From NCBI GenBank assembly GCA_030762895.1, contig CM061067.1:171304518-171368517 (forward strand): DNA of 64,000 nt, read 5' to 3'. The notes beneath the pieces are model-generated. The model was not told the origin of the DNA and searched no databases. It was given only the letters and a program-made list of their open reading frames with translations. Source of the stretch: Sophora flavescens. Lineage: Eukaryota > Streptophyta > Magnoliopsida > Fabales > Fabaceae. Made by a program: the position numbers and the translations under genes. Shown one piece after another: positions 46,734-58,204 of the stretch (the first letter of the stretch is position 1; every line of letters begins with the position of its first letter).

Positions 46734-47598
46734 ATGTCATTAATGAAGATGACTCAAACAAAATATGTGGCCAGTACTTATAAATCAAAACCTTTTGAAA
46801 ACCCCCCGATCAATCTTAATCCAGTTTTTAGTCAATCCTGGAAAAAACCATCAAAACTTTACTATCCTGGGGCAACTCCTCCGGATCTGCTTCTTGAGGA
46901 AAAGTCTCCAACTTTTAGCTTCAATGCTAACAACATCTATAAATGGAACATAGATGGCCAAGCAGAATATCAAATCCTTCAAACAATGCAGCACATGATG
47001 ATGATGGCTACAATATATCAAACTGCGAATGATTGCTCAGAAGAAGCCATTTGCAATATTTTGACTGCTGGATTCACGGGCCAACTAAAAGGTTAGTGGG
47101 ATTACTCTTTCTCTGAAATACAGAAAGAGCAGATGTTTTCAGCAATCAAAACTGACATAGACGAAAATCCAATCTTCGATAATGACGACGAAACTATTCC
47201 AGATGCTGTCAACACCTTAATCTTCTCGATATGCGGACACTTTATGGGCAATTCCTCCACTTGGAAGGATAGATCTGCTGATTTATTGTCCAATCTTAAG
47301 TGTAGATCGTTATCCTGTTTTAGGTGGTATAAAGATACTTTCCTAACTACGGTTTACACTAGAGAAGATTGCCATAATAGATTCTGGAAAGAAAAGTTCA
47401 TTGGAGGTCTCCTAACATCTTTAGGTGATCTTGTAAAAGATGAGCTTATAGCCCAATCTCCAGATGGAAATATTCCTTATGAGCAATTAAGTTATGGATG
47501 ACTCAGTGCAGCCACTCAAAAGATATGGGCAAGACTTTGTAAGGAAGACAAAGTCCGAGATCAGTTCAAAAAAGAAAAGGTCGCTAAGAGGATTTAGG
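46734..47598 (+). pseudogene. Pararetrovirus capsid protein, N-terminal and central part
   Basis: One frame with internal stops at 47094-47096, 47499-47501 and about 47596. Recognisable capsid features are FNANNIYKWNIDG near the start and the SCFRWYKDTFLTTVYTREDC ... FWKEKFIGGL block typical of caulimovirid coat proteins. A frameshift near 47600 leads to the basic tail and zinc knuckle. Confidence 0.7.
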
Positions 47599-47599
47599 G

Positions 47600-47812
47600 T
47601 CTTTCTGTGAACAATTTGGTATACCCCCTTGTCCTAAAGAAAAGTCTAAATCTTCCAAAAGGTATGATAGCAAACCCCAAAAGGCTAAGTATACCAAGTA
47701 TACTAAGTATAAGAAAAAAAACGTTATAACAAGCCTAAACCAGAATTCAAACCTAAGCCAGCAACTGGTGATAGGTTTTCCAAGAAAGTGGTTACCTGTT
47801 ATAACTGCGGCA
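47600..47812 (+). pseudogene. Capsid basic tail and first half of the zinc knuckle, cut by a solo LTR
   Basis: Lys-rich, with Tyr-Thr-Lys repeats and frame slips, then the CX2C half of a CCHC knuckle (CYNCG) at 47794-47808. The solo LTR starts at 47813, inside the next codon. Confidence 0.7.
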
Positions 47813-48414
47813 TGTAACGCCCTGATTTCTGTGTCTTTCTGTAGCAGTAAATACATGTTTTTACACATTTACTTTTTGGTAAATCCAGAGTGAGGATTTT
47901 AAATAAACTAAAATCATTTTCTTGTGTTCTATTACCATAGGAAGTCACGGTTAAATTTTTGGTTGAAAATTCATACCAAAGCCGGTCTGTATTTTCACTG
48001 CCGGTACAAGTTTACTGAGCAAAAATCTAATTTTGACCCGTGAACGAAACGGTTGGTGTTTTTGTTGTATTTTGTATAATATTTGGAATTTTCGAAAACC
48101 TTGTTTTGGGTTAAAATATAATATTTATTCCGGGCGAAATACGATCAGGAACTTGAACCGGATACACGACGGAGCAGAATATGAGACATGAAAGGATTGA
48201 AGTGACTTGTTGGAAAAGTAGACATGGTGGTAGAAGCCTTTTGTCACATCCATAAAAAGTGCCGTCATTACACTTTTTCAAATTTTACTATTTTATAATC
48301 AAATAAGCCATTTTTTTATCCTTTTTGCCAACCAAACATGGCATAACCCAAAACTTGGTCATCAAGTTCTCTCCCTCTCTATCCCTCTCTTTCACGCCTA
48401 CTCCCTCTCTCCCT

Positions 48415-48423
48415 CTATATATT
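48415..48423 (+). promoter_or_regulatory. TATA box of the solo LTR
   Basis: CCCTCTATATATTCACACTC after a CT-rich stretch, the same setting as CCCTCTATAAATACC in the chromovirus LTRs. Confidence 0.6.
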
Positions 48424-50446
48424 CACACTCCATTTCACCTCACTCATTTTCTTCTTCTTCGTCCTACTATTTCAAGTTTCTATCACTTAAAGTTTTTATT
48501 TTTACTCACTTTCAAGCTTCAAGTTCTTCATACTTTTTCATCCTAGCTTCAAGGGTAACACTCTCATACTCTTCTCTTTCAAGTTCTACATTTATTTCAC
48601 GAGTTTACTCTATGTTTTCCATTGATGTTCTTAAAGCTCTTTTTAACTTCTAAAATCTCTAGAAAATTGTAGAAAAATCCGTTTGAGTTAAAACCAATTT
48701 CTATGAACTCATAACCATCTCTATATTCACTATCTATGAGCTTGCATTAAAAAAAAATTCTCTCCCCATTTTCCTAGCAAGACCGAAACCCTAAGCTAGT
48801 TGCTTAGTGGGTTTTTTGTTCAATCTTTGTAAAGTGATCATTGTTTATGAACTCCTAACACTTAAGGATCATTAATCCATGAGTTGTATAAATTTTCAAA
48901 ATCTCTAACCCTATGTTTGTGTCATGGCCGAATCTAGGACTAAGGTAGATGGTGGTGTTTTAGTTGTTTCCAATAACTATATGCATGATTGTTGTGATGA
49001 ACTGAGTTGTCTTATATGATTGGTGATGTACTGAGTTGTCTAATATGATTGAACTGCTTGCTTTAAATGTCTAAGCTTGATGATTTACTTGATTATGATT
49101 TATGATTTTGATATATGGCATGCACTATTTTATTTGTTATGTTGTTTATTGATGTCTGAGAAGCCTGACCTCTGTCAGTGCACAATTAATTATTGAGATA
49201 AAAGTCTCAAAAGACTCATGAGGAAACCTTGAATATAACTGTGTTTGTCAGAGCGCTTCTTTGTTAAAAGAAATGAAGTTGAGATTTGAAATAGAAAAGA
49301 AAATATATTTTAGTATATTGCCAATTCCAAAAAAAAAATTTAAATGGAAAGTATTCTGGGAACTAAGTGGAAAATATTTTAAAGCTTGAGAACAACCTTT
49401 CTTCCATTCAAATAATTTTAGTATAAGTGAAAATAATTTTAAGAAGTATGTTTTATGAAGGAAAACCTTTGAAAATGATTAGTACTATTTTAGAAAAGAA
49501 TTTGAAAGGATTTGACAACATTCTAAAGTTAGTTTGGAAGAGAAGAGGAATTTTAAAGAGGAAAATGGATTTGTTTATGACTTAACGCTTTACAAATGCA
49601 TTTCCAATGAAAAGAATTTGGTAAAATACTTTTGAAAATATTCCGGCAAGCTTGGACAAGTCGCCGAGGTTTCATTTTGTATTTGTATTTCACTGAACGA
49701 AAAGGAATAAATATGTTGAAAGATGAATCTGGTATGCGAGACGTCGAATACTAGAGTTCTATAACTTACACATCTTGGATCCATGTCATGTTGTTGTGGA
49801 CTGTGCATCCTATTCACGTTGTGATAAAACATGGAAAAAGTTGAGAAGTTGTTTTCTATGACCACAACTCTTGACTGGTGCATTGGTCTAAGGTGTTGTG
49901 ATTGAGCACTCGGACTGTGTGTCCCGTGTTGAGGTTAATAATTTCAAAATGTTAAAATTTATGAAAAGTCGTTAGCTTTTGAGCTTCAACAACGAAAGAG
50001 AATGAACACAAAGAAAACATTGAGAATAATTGTTTTACATGCATTTTAGGCAGACGTGCCTCACGTTGATAGGAGTGATGCCTTGATGGTCAGGTATTCA
50101 CAATATGATGTATCACTGCATCCTGGGATGGGACAGTGTGTTATTAAATCCATAAGCATGGAAGCATCCTGGGATGGGACAATATGCTATGGATGTTTAG
50201 TCACTTAACGTGATGCCAAAGTGGTGGCAATTTGTGTTTGATCAACTCTTAGAATGACGAAGGGATCTCATAAGATTAGGTTTAGAGCCTGAATATTGAA
50301 GTGTCATGCATATTTTCATCAAAACTGATCGTGCGGGCATAAGATCCTTTGACATTATACATGTTTAATTCTGATAAATTATTTGGAAATATCTGATATA
50401 TGCTTATGTGATGTATGCATCATGAATATGGTTATTGTGTTCAATC

Positions 50447-50464
50447 CATATATTGGTATCTCAC
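50447..50464 (+). promoter_or_regulatory. Conserved LTR block upstream of the LTR ORF
   Basis: CATATATTGGTATCTCAC. It ends 67 bases before the ATG at 50532, which is preceded by GGGTTTAG. A GT...AG pair (50456 and 50531) would allow a short intron ending at the ATG; this is a guess. Confidence 0.45.
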
Positions 50465-50531
50465 TCTTGCATGTTTTCTTGTTGATCCTTCTCCCTATGG
50501 AATTGTTGTGTATATTTATATTCGGGTTTAG

Positions 50532-50873
50532 ATGGATCCCGACGTGCCTCTGGCACCGACGGGAATGAGGATACTAACTTTTGATAATGCGGGAGATCCG
50601 GGGGTGTGGAACATACTCCCCGGATCCCATGCGGCCATATATCGCGGGTCGGTTAGTGAACTGAAAGGAAACGGGGAAGAGGGACCATATCAGCGAGTGC
50701 AGACAGTAGGAATGGTCCGGGTGTCACTACCACCCCCTTGGTACTTTCTACAAGTGTTGGCGCATAGGGGACAACTTCACGAGCACCCACCCTTAGGAGT
50801 GCCACTTCCGGGAGTTGAGCCAGCTTCACCTATTGAAGAGGATCCGGAGGAAGATCCTGAGGAGTACCCTTAA
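50532..50873 (+). CDS. Unrecognised 113-residue protein encoded within a solo LTR
   Basis: Begins MDPDVPL and runs 113 codons. In order it has an LTFDN block, PG-H-A-Y-G motifs (PGSHAAIYRG), GPYQRVQT, a VSLPPPW segment, and an acidic Pro-rich C-terminus (EEDPEEDPEEYP). I do not know the family. The LTR at 55892-60698 has a homologous frame at the same relative position: 32 of the first 68 residues are identical without gaps. Selection at protein level in the ancestor is therefore likely. No signal peptide or membrane segment is seen. It lies between the shared LTR block and the LTR's 3' end. A captured host gene or an LTR-borne accessory ORF are both possible. Confidence 0.6.
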   Translation: MDPDVPLAPTGMRILTFDNAGDPGVWNILPGSHAAIYRGSVSELKGNGEEGPYQRVQTVGMVRVSLPPPWYFLQVLAHRGQLHEHPPLGVPLPGVEPASPIEEDPEEDPEEYP

Positions 50874-50911
50874 GGAGAGCCGGAAGATCACGTCCTTTAC
50901 GACTACGACAT

Positions 50912-50913
<2 letters not shown>

Positions 50914-50998
<85 letters not shown>
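50914..50998. repeat. (TA)~42 microsatellite
   Basis: Pure TA run 40 bases after the LTR ORF stop. Confidence 0.95.
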
Positions 50999-51002
<4 letters not shown>

Positions 51003-51130
51003 CATATAATCACCATTTTGAGAATATTTAATTATTAAGAGAATGTTATTTTCCTAAAGTAACCATCATTTTAATCAGTTTTATTTTTTCGCAACGGGTA
51101 ACCATGTGACTCCCAAGTTGGGGTGTTACA

Positions 51131-51620
51131 GGGCAAACCTGGCCACATCAGTAAATACTATAGGCTGAGGAAAAAGATCAAAGTGTTAAATCTTGAACCA
51201 TCAGTTGAGGAACAACTGAATAATCTTTTGATCCAGTCAGATACTTCAGACGAATCAGATGGTGATTTTTCTAAAGATATTAACCAAATCTAACAAGATG
51301 ATATTGCAAGTCTTAGTTCTGATTCATCTCCTAAGATTAATGTCCTAACAAAGGAGCAAGATCTTCTTTTTGAGGTCATTAATTCAATTTCTGATCCAAA
51401 AGAAATATGGAAATATCTGGAAAAGCTTAAATGTTCAATGGAATCCTCAAAGGAAAAGGATTTCAAAGGAAAAGGCAAAGTTATAGTCAAAGACCATTTT
51501 GACTTCAAACAGATTCTTAAGTGGCTGGATGCTTCTCAACAAACAAAACCCGTTACAATTCAAGATCTCCAGCAAGAGATTAAGAATTTGAAACAAGAGG
51601 TTAAAGAGATGAAATAAGAA
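51131..51620 (+). pseudogene. Capsid C-terminus (second half of the zinc knuckle) and coiled-coil linker
   Basis: Resumes with the Gly-His part of the knuckle; the fourth Cys position reads Tyr. An acidic stretch and an in-frame TAA near 51291 follow. A Lys-rich helix (EIKNLKQEVKEMK) ends at TAA near 51617. The part from 51364 on is duplicated at 34128-34425. Confidence 0.7.
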
Positions 51621-51635
51621 CAAGCTGTTCATAAA

Positions 51636-52016
51636 TTGATTTTGTCTCAAATGGCAGAGGCTCAATTAGAGGAATCAGATTCTGAAGAAAAACCAGAATC
51701 AAGTGCTATCAAAAGATATGAGCATGATAATACTACTAATGATCATGACAATCAAGAAGATGAAGCGTTCCTGAATTTAGTTAATCAATTAAATATTGAA
51801 AAGTTCCATGTCAAGATCAAAATTATTATTGGAGAATTTGTTCTTGATTCTACAACGCTTTTTGATATAGGTGCTGATTCAAATTGTATTCAGGAAGGAT
51901 TAATTCCTACCAAATACTTTGAGAAAACCTCTGAAAGGTTAAGTACAGCTAATGGTTCTAAACTTAGAATCAATTATAAGTTGTCAAAAGCATTAATAGA
52001 AAATCAAGGTTTCTAA
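51636..52016 (+). pseudogene. Pararetrovirus aspartic protease
   Basis: The frame carries LFDIGADSN, the D-x-G-A active-site loop of retroviral-type pepsin-like proteases (usually DTGA or DSGA). It is preceded by a beta-rich IKIIIGEFVLDSTT segment. Ends at a TAA (52014-52016) that is in phase with the next frame. The flanking acidic stretch (about 51660-51770) is a linker. Confidence 0.75.
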
Positions 52017-52058
52017 GTTGAAATCCCATTTCTATTAGTCAAGAATCTGAAAAATGAA

Positions 52059-52934
52059 GTGATTTTTGGAACACCGTTCATAAGGTCACTTTTCCCTCTT
52101 TCCATTACTTGTGATGGAATCACAACTCAACATTTGGGAAAAGATATAGTCTTTCCCTTCATCAGGAAACCAAACATTCGAGATTTAAATTTTCTTGATT
52201 GTAAAATTAACCAAATCAATTTTGTGAAAGAAGGAATTTCTTTTAAGAATATTGAGTTACAATTGCAGCAACCAAACATCAAAGATAAGATTCAGATCCT
52301 CTTTGCTGAAATCCACAAATCTATCTGTTCTGATTTACCAACAACATTTTGGAACATAAAGAAATATGTTGTAGACTTGCCTTATGAACAAGATTTCAAT
52401 GAAAGGCAAATACCAACCAAGTCTATACCAATCCAAATGAATCATGAACTCCTTAGATATTGTCAAAAGGAAATTAATGATTTCTTAAAGAAAGGATTAA
52501 TCAGGGAAAGTAAATCCCCTTGGTCCTGTTCTGCCTTTTAAGCTGAAATTGAGCGAGGAACACCTCGTTTAGTGATTAACTACAAACCTTTAAATCAAGC
52601 CCTTAGATGGATAAGATATCCAATTCCTAATAAAAAGGATTTGCTTAACCGTCTAAACTCGGCAAAAATATTTTCTAAATTTGACATGAAATATGGTTAC
52701 TGTCATATAGAAGCCAAAGAAAGTGACCGTTACAAAACAACGTTCACTGTTCCTTTTGGGCATTACAAATGGAATGTTATGCCCTATGGTCTAAAAAATG
52801 CTCCTTCAGAATTCCAGAGAATTATGAATAATATTTTCAATCCATATTCAGACTTCACACTCATCTACATTGATGATGTTTTAGTCTTTTCTCAATCCAT
52901 TGATCAACACTTCAAACATGTGAAATCTTCATAG
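52059..52934 (+). pseudogene. Pararetrovirus reverse transcriptase, N-terminal and palm
   Basis: In phase with the protease frame and interrupted by TAA at 52539-52541. The first part has an FGTPFIRSLFPL protease-to-RT join and the family-typical YVVDLPYEQDFNERQIPTK block. After the stop come INYKPLNQ, FSKFDMKYGYCHI (first catalytic Asp) and YIDDVLVFS (catalytic Asp pair). The frame closes at TAG near 52932, and RT continues in another frame at 52937. Confidence 0.85.
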
Positions 52935-52936
52935 AA

Positions 52937-53685
52937 GTGATCAAAAGAAATGGTTTATCTGTGTCTAAAACCAAAGTCAGTATTTTTCAAACAAAAATTA
53001 GATTTCTTGGTCATAATATTTACCAAGGAACTATTATTCCAATCAACAGGGCAATAGATTTTGCGGATAAATTTCTGGATCAGATAATAGACAAAACTCA
53101 GCTTCAAAGATTCTTAGGTTGTCTAAACTATGTCGCTGATTTTGTTCCTAACCTTAGCAATATCATCAAACCTTTGCATAATCGTATTAAAAAGGAACCA
53201 CCTCCTTGGACGGATGAACATATAAAAGTGGTCAAAATTATTAAGTCTCAGATAAAGAAGCTTCCATGTCTTTATCTTCCAAACCCTTTTGTCCTCAAAA
53301 TTGTTGAGACTGATGCTTCTGCCATTTGTTATGGCGGTATTTTGAAATAAAGAATTTCAGAAAAAAGAGCATATCATTGCATATACTTCTAAACACCGGA
53401 ATTCTGCACAACAAAATTATTCTACTGTCAAAAAAGAGATTTTGGTAATAGTTTTATGTATTTCAAAATTTCAATCTGATTTACTTAATCAAAATTTTTT
53501 GGTTAGAGTAGATTGTAAATCTGCAAAAGATATTTTACAAAAAGATGTTAAAAATTTAGCATCAAAGAAATGTTTGCCAGATGGCAAGCAATTTTAAGTG
53601 TTTTTGATTTTTAAATTGAATTTCTCAAAGGCTCTTCAAATTCTCTTCCCGACATCCTTACTCGTGAATATTTACAGGGTAGGTA
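52937..53685 (+). pseudogene. Pararetrovirus RT connection and RNase H
   Basis: Starts one frame away from the preceding piece with TKIRFLGHNI and LQRFLGCLNYV, the RT thumb/connection. RNase H follows with VETDASAICYGG (catalytic Asp), interrupted by TAA near 53348. After a further slip come YSTVKKEILVIV and DCKSAKDIL, and the frame ends LTREYLQGR before TAA at about 53683-53685, the presumed polyprotein end. Confidence 0.8.
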
Positions 53686-53705
53686 AGAGAGTGAGAGTGA
53701 CAGCA

Positions 53706-54008
53706 ATGCCAAAATCAGAGTCTTCCTCTGCAAAGGGGAAGGGTAAAGGTAAACTGGTCCTTTCAGGACTCCAATGCAAAGGTGCGTCCAAACAATCAGG
53801 GTCATCGACCCAATCTGGGTCATCAACCCAGAAACCAACAACCCAATATGGGTCACCAACCCAGCAAACAGCCAAACAGTCAAAAGAAGACTATGGCATC
53901 CCAATTCAAACTTTGTTAGCCTTTCTAAATCAAGGATTAACCAAACTCCCTAAAGGAACTTGGCGCGATAGAGTGGAGGAAGAATCAGGTTCTCCACCCC
54001 CTCTGTAA
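53706..54008 (+). pseudogene. Pararetrovirus downstream small ORF, truncated
   Basis: Begins 20 bases after the polyprotein stop. About 100 codons: a Lys/Gly/Ser basic start (KGKGKGKL), three QSGSSTQ-type repeats, then a more ordered GIPIQTLLAFLNQGL segment. The stop codon overlaps the TGTAACATC start of the next LTR (54004), so the ORF was probably cut by that insertion. Florendovirus-like genomes have a second ORF of unknown function in this place; equating them is inference. Confidence 0.55.
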
Positions 54009-55891
54009 CATCTGTTATTTTATGCATGGTTAATGTATGAGGGTTAGGGTTAGGACTTGGATTATATAGTTGGAATGTGGTTTGAGGCATAGAGACCCTT
54101 GCTTGGCAAGCACGCAACCTTTTCGAGTGAGTTTGAACGTAAAACAAAATTAGGGTTTCCCGGTTAGCATCTTTGAGACATTTGAGTGTGAAATAAGAAA
54201 TTTGGAGTTAGGAATGATATTAGGCCTTTTTGATGGTTTGAGGTTGTTTATTAGGTCTTGATGAGCCTATATCTCAAATTTGAGGTCAATCGGATGTCGA
54301 ACGGGTCCATAACGCAAAGAAACACAAACCGAGCGTTTTGTGATCGATTAATTAATTGAGAGTCAGAATATCAAATTAGGTCGGGCCTGAGTACAATAGG
54401 TCTTAGGAGTAACCTAAAATAATACAGAAGAATATCCTAACAGTAGGTTACATGGGAAAATGCGGAAGAAAATACCTGGTTGTGCTGACAGAGCAACACG
54501 TGGCAACATGTGTGGATGACACACGTCACAATTGGACACGTGTCACTAAGAGGGAGGTTGCATGGGTGTGGCTGTCACCAAGAGACACTTGGACTCCACT
54601 ACTCTAACTTAGAGACACCTAACCATGCTACCTATGTGACACCTAGCCCACTAACCCACCCAAATTAATCTCCTAATGACACCTAGCCTAACATGCATGC
54701 ACTTGACTAAATCAAGCCACCTAAGTCATCTAAACAAAACCAAGACATTGGCTAAGTGAAAGAAGAGTGATTAGACTTCACTTTCTTCTCACTTTCACGC
54801 AGCATGAGAAATAAGAGTGGAGAGGAAAATTCCCAAAGACCAAGACAACCATTGCTGAAAGCTTGAAGCCTAGTGGAACAGATTCTGTAAATCCCTCACC
54901 ATACCTTCATCCACCGTTGGATCTTGTTCAAATTTAATAGAGAGTTTCTAGGTTGATATTAGTTCATATCCAATGGTTGAAATTTCTGGGTCATACCCAG
55001 AGTGAAAGTTATTCAGCCTAGAAGTTGGAGTTGAGTTCAACTCGGGTTGCTCCAGACCAGTTACCTTGAGAGGATCATCCTAGGCTCATCCACCGTTGAT
55101 CGAGCTGAAATTTTTGGAGAAGGTAAAGGAAAGGTATCTCTTTAATCTCACTGTTAACTTTTGTAAACAAATGTCTGGAGTGTGAGATATGAGGCCAAAT
55201 AAGTGGCAGATTTTGGGGTGTATGCTGCAGATTTTGAGTTTCTTACTTTGTGTCTTTCAAAATGTGATGTTTAGGTGGGATATAGGAGATTCGGGGACCT
55301 CCTTCAGTGTGAGGCAGATTCTAGAGGAGTCGAGTAGGAGTGACCTCGGAACCTCGTAGCGTTTCTGAGGTCGTACGTTCTTCAGGTGGGGGAAAGAAAT
55401 TATTTAACGTTGGAAACGGCACGATGACGTTTAATTCGATAATGGCATAGGGCGACCTAAACCCTACATGATTACGAGTAAAGGAAAATGGCCATATCAC
55501 GCTGGGAAATACTTAGTAGTACCCGTGATGATATTGAGATTATGCGTTTATCGCCGTTACGTTTATTATATATTATTTTATTATTTTTATGATTGTCTGC
55601 TTGGATGATTTGACTGGTTGAGTTGATGTTGATAACTGTTGGATGATGATGTTATGAGTTGTGATTATTTTATAAATATGATATATTATTATTTTATTAG
55701 ATTTTGATAATGATTATTAGTTAGGAAATGATGATTTTATGACATGTTAGTAATGATGATGCTATGACATGATGATAATATGGTATGATGTGATGAGTGT
55801 TATAATTGTGACTAGAGATTGAGTAAATGATAAGTTATATCGAGACATGAGGATGTATTGGGGAATTCATGTTACTTGTGTTAGTAGTGCC
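54004..55891 (+). mobile_element. Truncated LTR of a further TGTAAC-type family
   Basis: Starts TGTAACATCTG directly at the viral ORF. It has typical LTR content such as AACGTTGGAAACGGCACGAT near 55409, and is cut at 55891 by the chromovirus. Two CACGTG cores lie at about 54488 and 54538. No coding frame is seen. Its right end was not found in the window. Confidence 0.5.
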
Positions 55892-56487
55892 AGTAACACC
55901 CCGATTTTTCTTCTTGTCTGTAAATTGTGATTATATGAATATTTAAGATTTTATTTTCATAAATGGTGATGAATTATTTTGATAAACCAAATTAACTCAT
56001 TTTTATTTATTTAATATTATAAATGTACAGTTAAATTTTTGGTAGAAACTTTCAGACGTTTACGGGTTGAGTTTTTGCTGTCAGTTAAGCTTTATTAACC
56101 CGAAAATAATTTTAAAAATTTATAAAATTAAATTTTATTTTTATAACCCAGTTATGTTTATTTTTATGATTTTAGAAATTATTTATTTTTATATGAATTT
56201 TTCGGATGAAATTTTACGAATAAAAATACGATCGGTTTTACTGATACATAACAATCGGTACCGGAACGAACCCAAAATAATTAAATCTGATTTTCCCAGA
56301 TTTGGAAAGATTTTTGTTTGGTGTGATTAGTGACCCATGTCGCTATTTAATATTAATTATGACAATTGTAATGATTATTTTACATTTCCTAGAAACCTAA
56401 TATATTTGAATTAAAATATGAATTTATTATTAAAAAGAAAAATTAAAAATTTGCATCAGATTATGGTGGGGGACTGCGGCACTCCCT

Positions 56488-56497
56488 CTATAAATAC
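56488..56497 (+). promoter_or_regulatory. TATA box of the chromovirus 5' LTR
   Basis: CCCTCTATAAATACCCG; the copy in the 3' LTR is at about 62980-62989. Transcription would start about 30 bases on, in CTCCTCATTCATTCAC. Confidence 0.7.
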
Positions 56498-58079
56498 CCG
56501 TCACCTCCTCATTCATTCACTTTTAAATTTCTCTAAATTCTCTCAAAAATTCCAAGTTACTATTCATCATCTTCAGCCTCTAGATTTCTTTAAAAAAAAA
56601 AAACTTGAAGGCCAAGGAGCTATCTCATCTTCATCATCATTTAGAGGGTATAAACTCTCTACTCTTACTCTTTTCTTTCTTAAGAGCATAGAAATTCATA
56701 CATGCATGATTTTCTTTAAGCTTTCTGTTCATGTTCTTAACTTAAAGAAATTTTTCTTAACAAAAAAATAGATTTTATAACTCATCATTCTCTCTAATTT
56801 CATCTTTATGGTTTGCATGTGATGAAGAAAATCTTTTAAGTTTAGTGTTATCAACTTGCATGTTCATTTTCTTAAGTTTCATGTTTATGAGCTTTACTTA
56901 GAAAATGCAAGAAAAATGCTTAGAAAAATCTTTTTAACATAAAATCAGTTTCTACTAACTCATCTTCATCTCAATCATCATCTTTATGTATTTGCATGTT
57001 GCAAGAAAATCTTTCAAAACCAATTTTTAACGGGAGGCCGAAACCCTAAGGGAGGAAAGGTTGATGGTTTTGCAATTTTTTTTTTATACATGTTGATTCT
57101 TTTATGTGTTCATGATTTCAACTTGTATTTCTTAAGAAAATCATTTTCATAAATAAATAAGTTCTTAACACAATCCTACTCATCTTTGTCTTTGTTTTGA
57201 TGTCTTGCATGTGTTTGAAAAGTTATCCTCCCTATGATCATGGTGTTAGCCGAAAACACCAAGAGGAAAAAGGATGAACTTTGGTTGCAAATCACACATG
57301 CATGGCTTTGGATCCTCTACTTGTATTTTTTTTTAACTAATGTATTTTGTTGAAAATATGTGTTCTTCCCTTGTTGTGATTCTATGGATAAAACTCTAAA
57401 TTTTTTGAGTTAGTGAAGCCTAACCTTGAATCTTTAGGAAGGATGCATGTATGATAATTTAATTCCTTTACAAAAATGATTTAATATGAAGTTTTGAAAA
57501 TTTTAGAATCCCTAGTCTTTTTATTTTAACAAGGCCGAAACTAACATGAGGAGTTGATGAAGTCTTGTTCAATTTTTTTAGTTGAATAATGCTTAAAAAC
57601 ATTTTTATTAAGTACATGCAAGAAATTAGATTGTTGAACAATAATATTTTTCCACTATATTGTGTGAAGGCCGAAACCTATGGTTAATGAGGCTAAGAGT
57701 TCAAATTTTAATTTTCAAGTTTTGAGCTTGTATTTGGTCTTTTTGATACTTAAGGAGCTTAAATCCAAAAGCTTGTAAAAGTTTAAAATCTCTAGCATGA
57801 AATTTTTAGCATGGCCGAATGCATGCATGGAGAAATAGAGTGATTTTTATAAAATTCTTAACTTATGTTATACATATATATATATTGTTTAGATTTGAGG
57901 TCGTGACGAACGTCAAGTTGTTTCCTCTAACATACCCGACCGAAGCTTTGTATCATTGGAATTAAGGTAAGGGGAGAAAGCCAGAGGGATATTAAAATTA
58001 TGGTTATGTACTTGTATGTTTTGATTGTTTGATTTGATTGATATTGTTGTTTAATAGGTGAAATGTTGATTTACTATAT

Positions 58080-58204
<125 letters not shown>

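Larger units (their letters stand above)
47813..51130 (+). mobile_element. Solo LTR (3.3 kb) inserted in the viral capsid zinc knuckle
   Basis: TGTAACGCCC to GGGGTGTTACA, 3318 bp. Target duplication is CGGCA at 47808-47812 and GGGCA at 51131-51135, 4 of 5 matching. Viral sequence continues on both sides with no internal region, PBS or PPT, so this is a solo LTR. It has a TATA box near 48415 (CTATATATTC), the shared LTR block at 50447, an open reading frame (50532-50873) and a long TA run. Confidence 0.88.
44846..54003 (+). other. Endogenous pararetrovirus (Caulimoviridae) integrant, decayed
   Basis: After a 400-base leader the plus strand encodes, in order, movement-protein, capsid, aspartic-protease, RT and RNase H remnants, then a separate small ORF. 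This order in a single polyprotein plus a downstream ORF resembles petuvirus/florendovirus-type genomes; the genus is an inference. The copy carries many in-frame stops and frameshifts and two later retroelement insertions. The viral sequence is not infectious as it stands. Confidence 0.85.

Noticed and set aside
56067..56771. Plus-strand frames at the start of the chromovirus LTR
   Set aside because: AT-rich LTR sequence over promoter and leader; the same region in the 3' LTR does not keep the frames.
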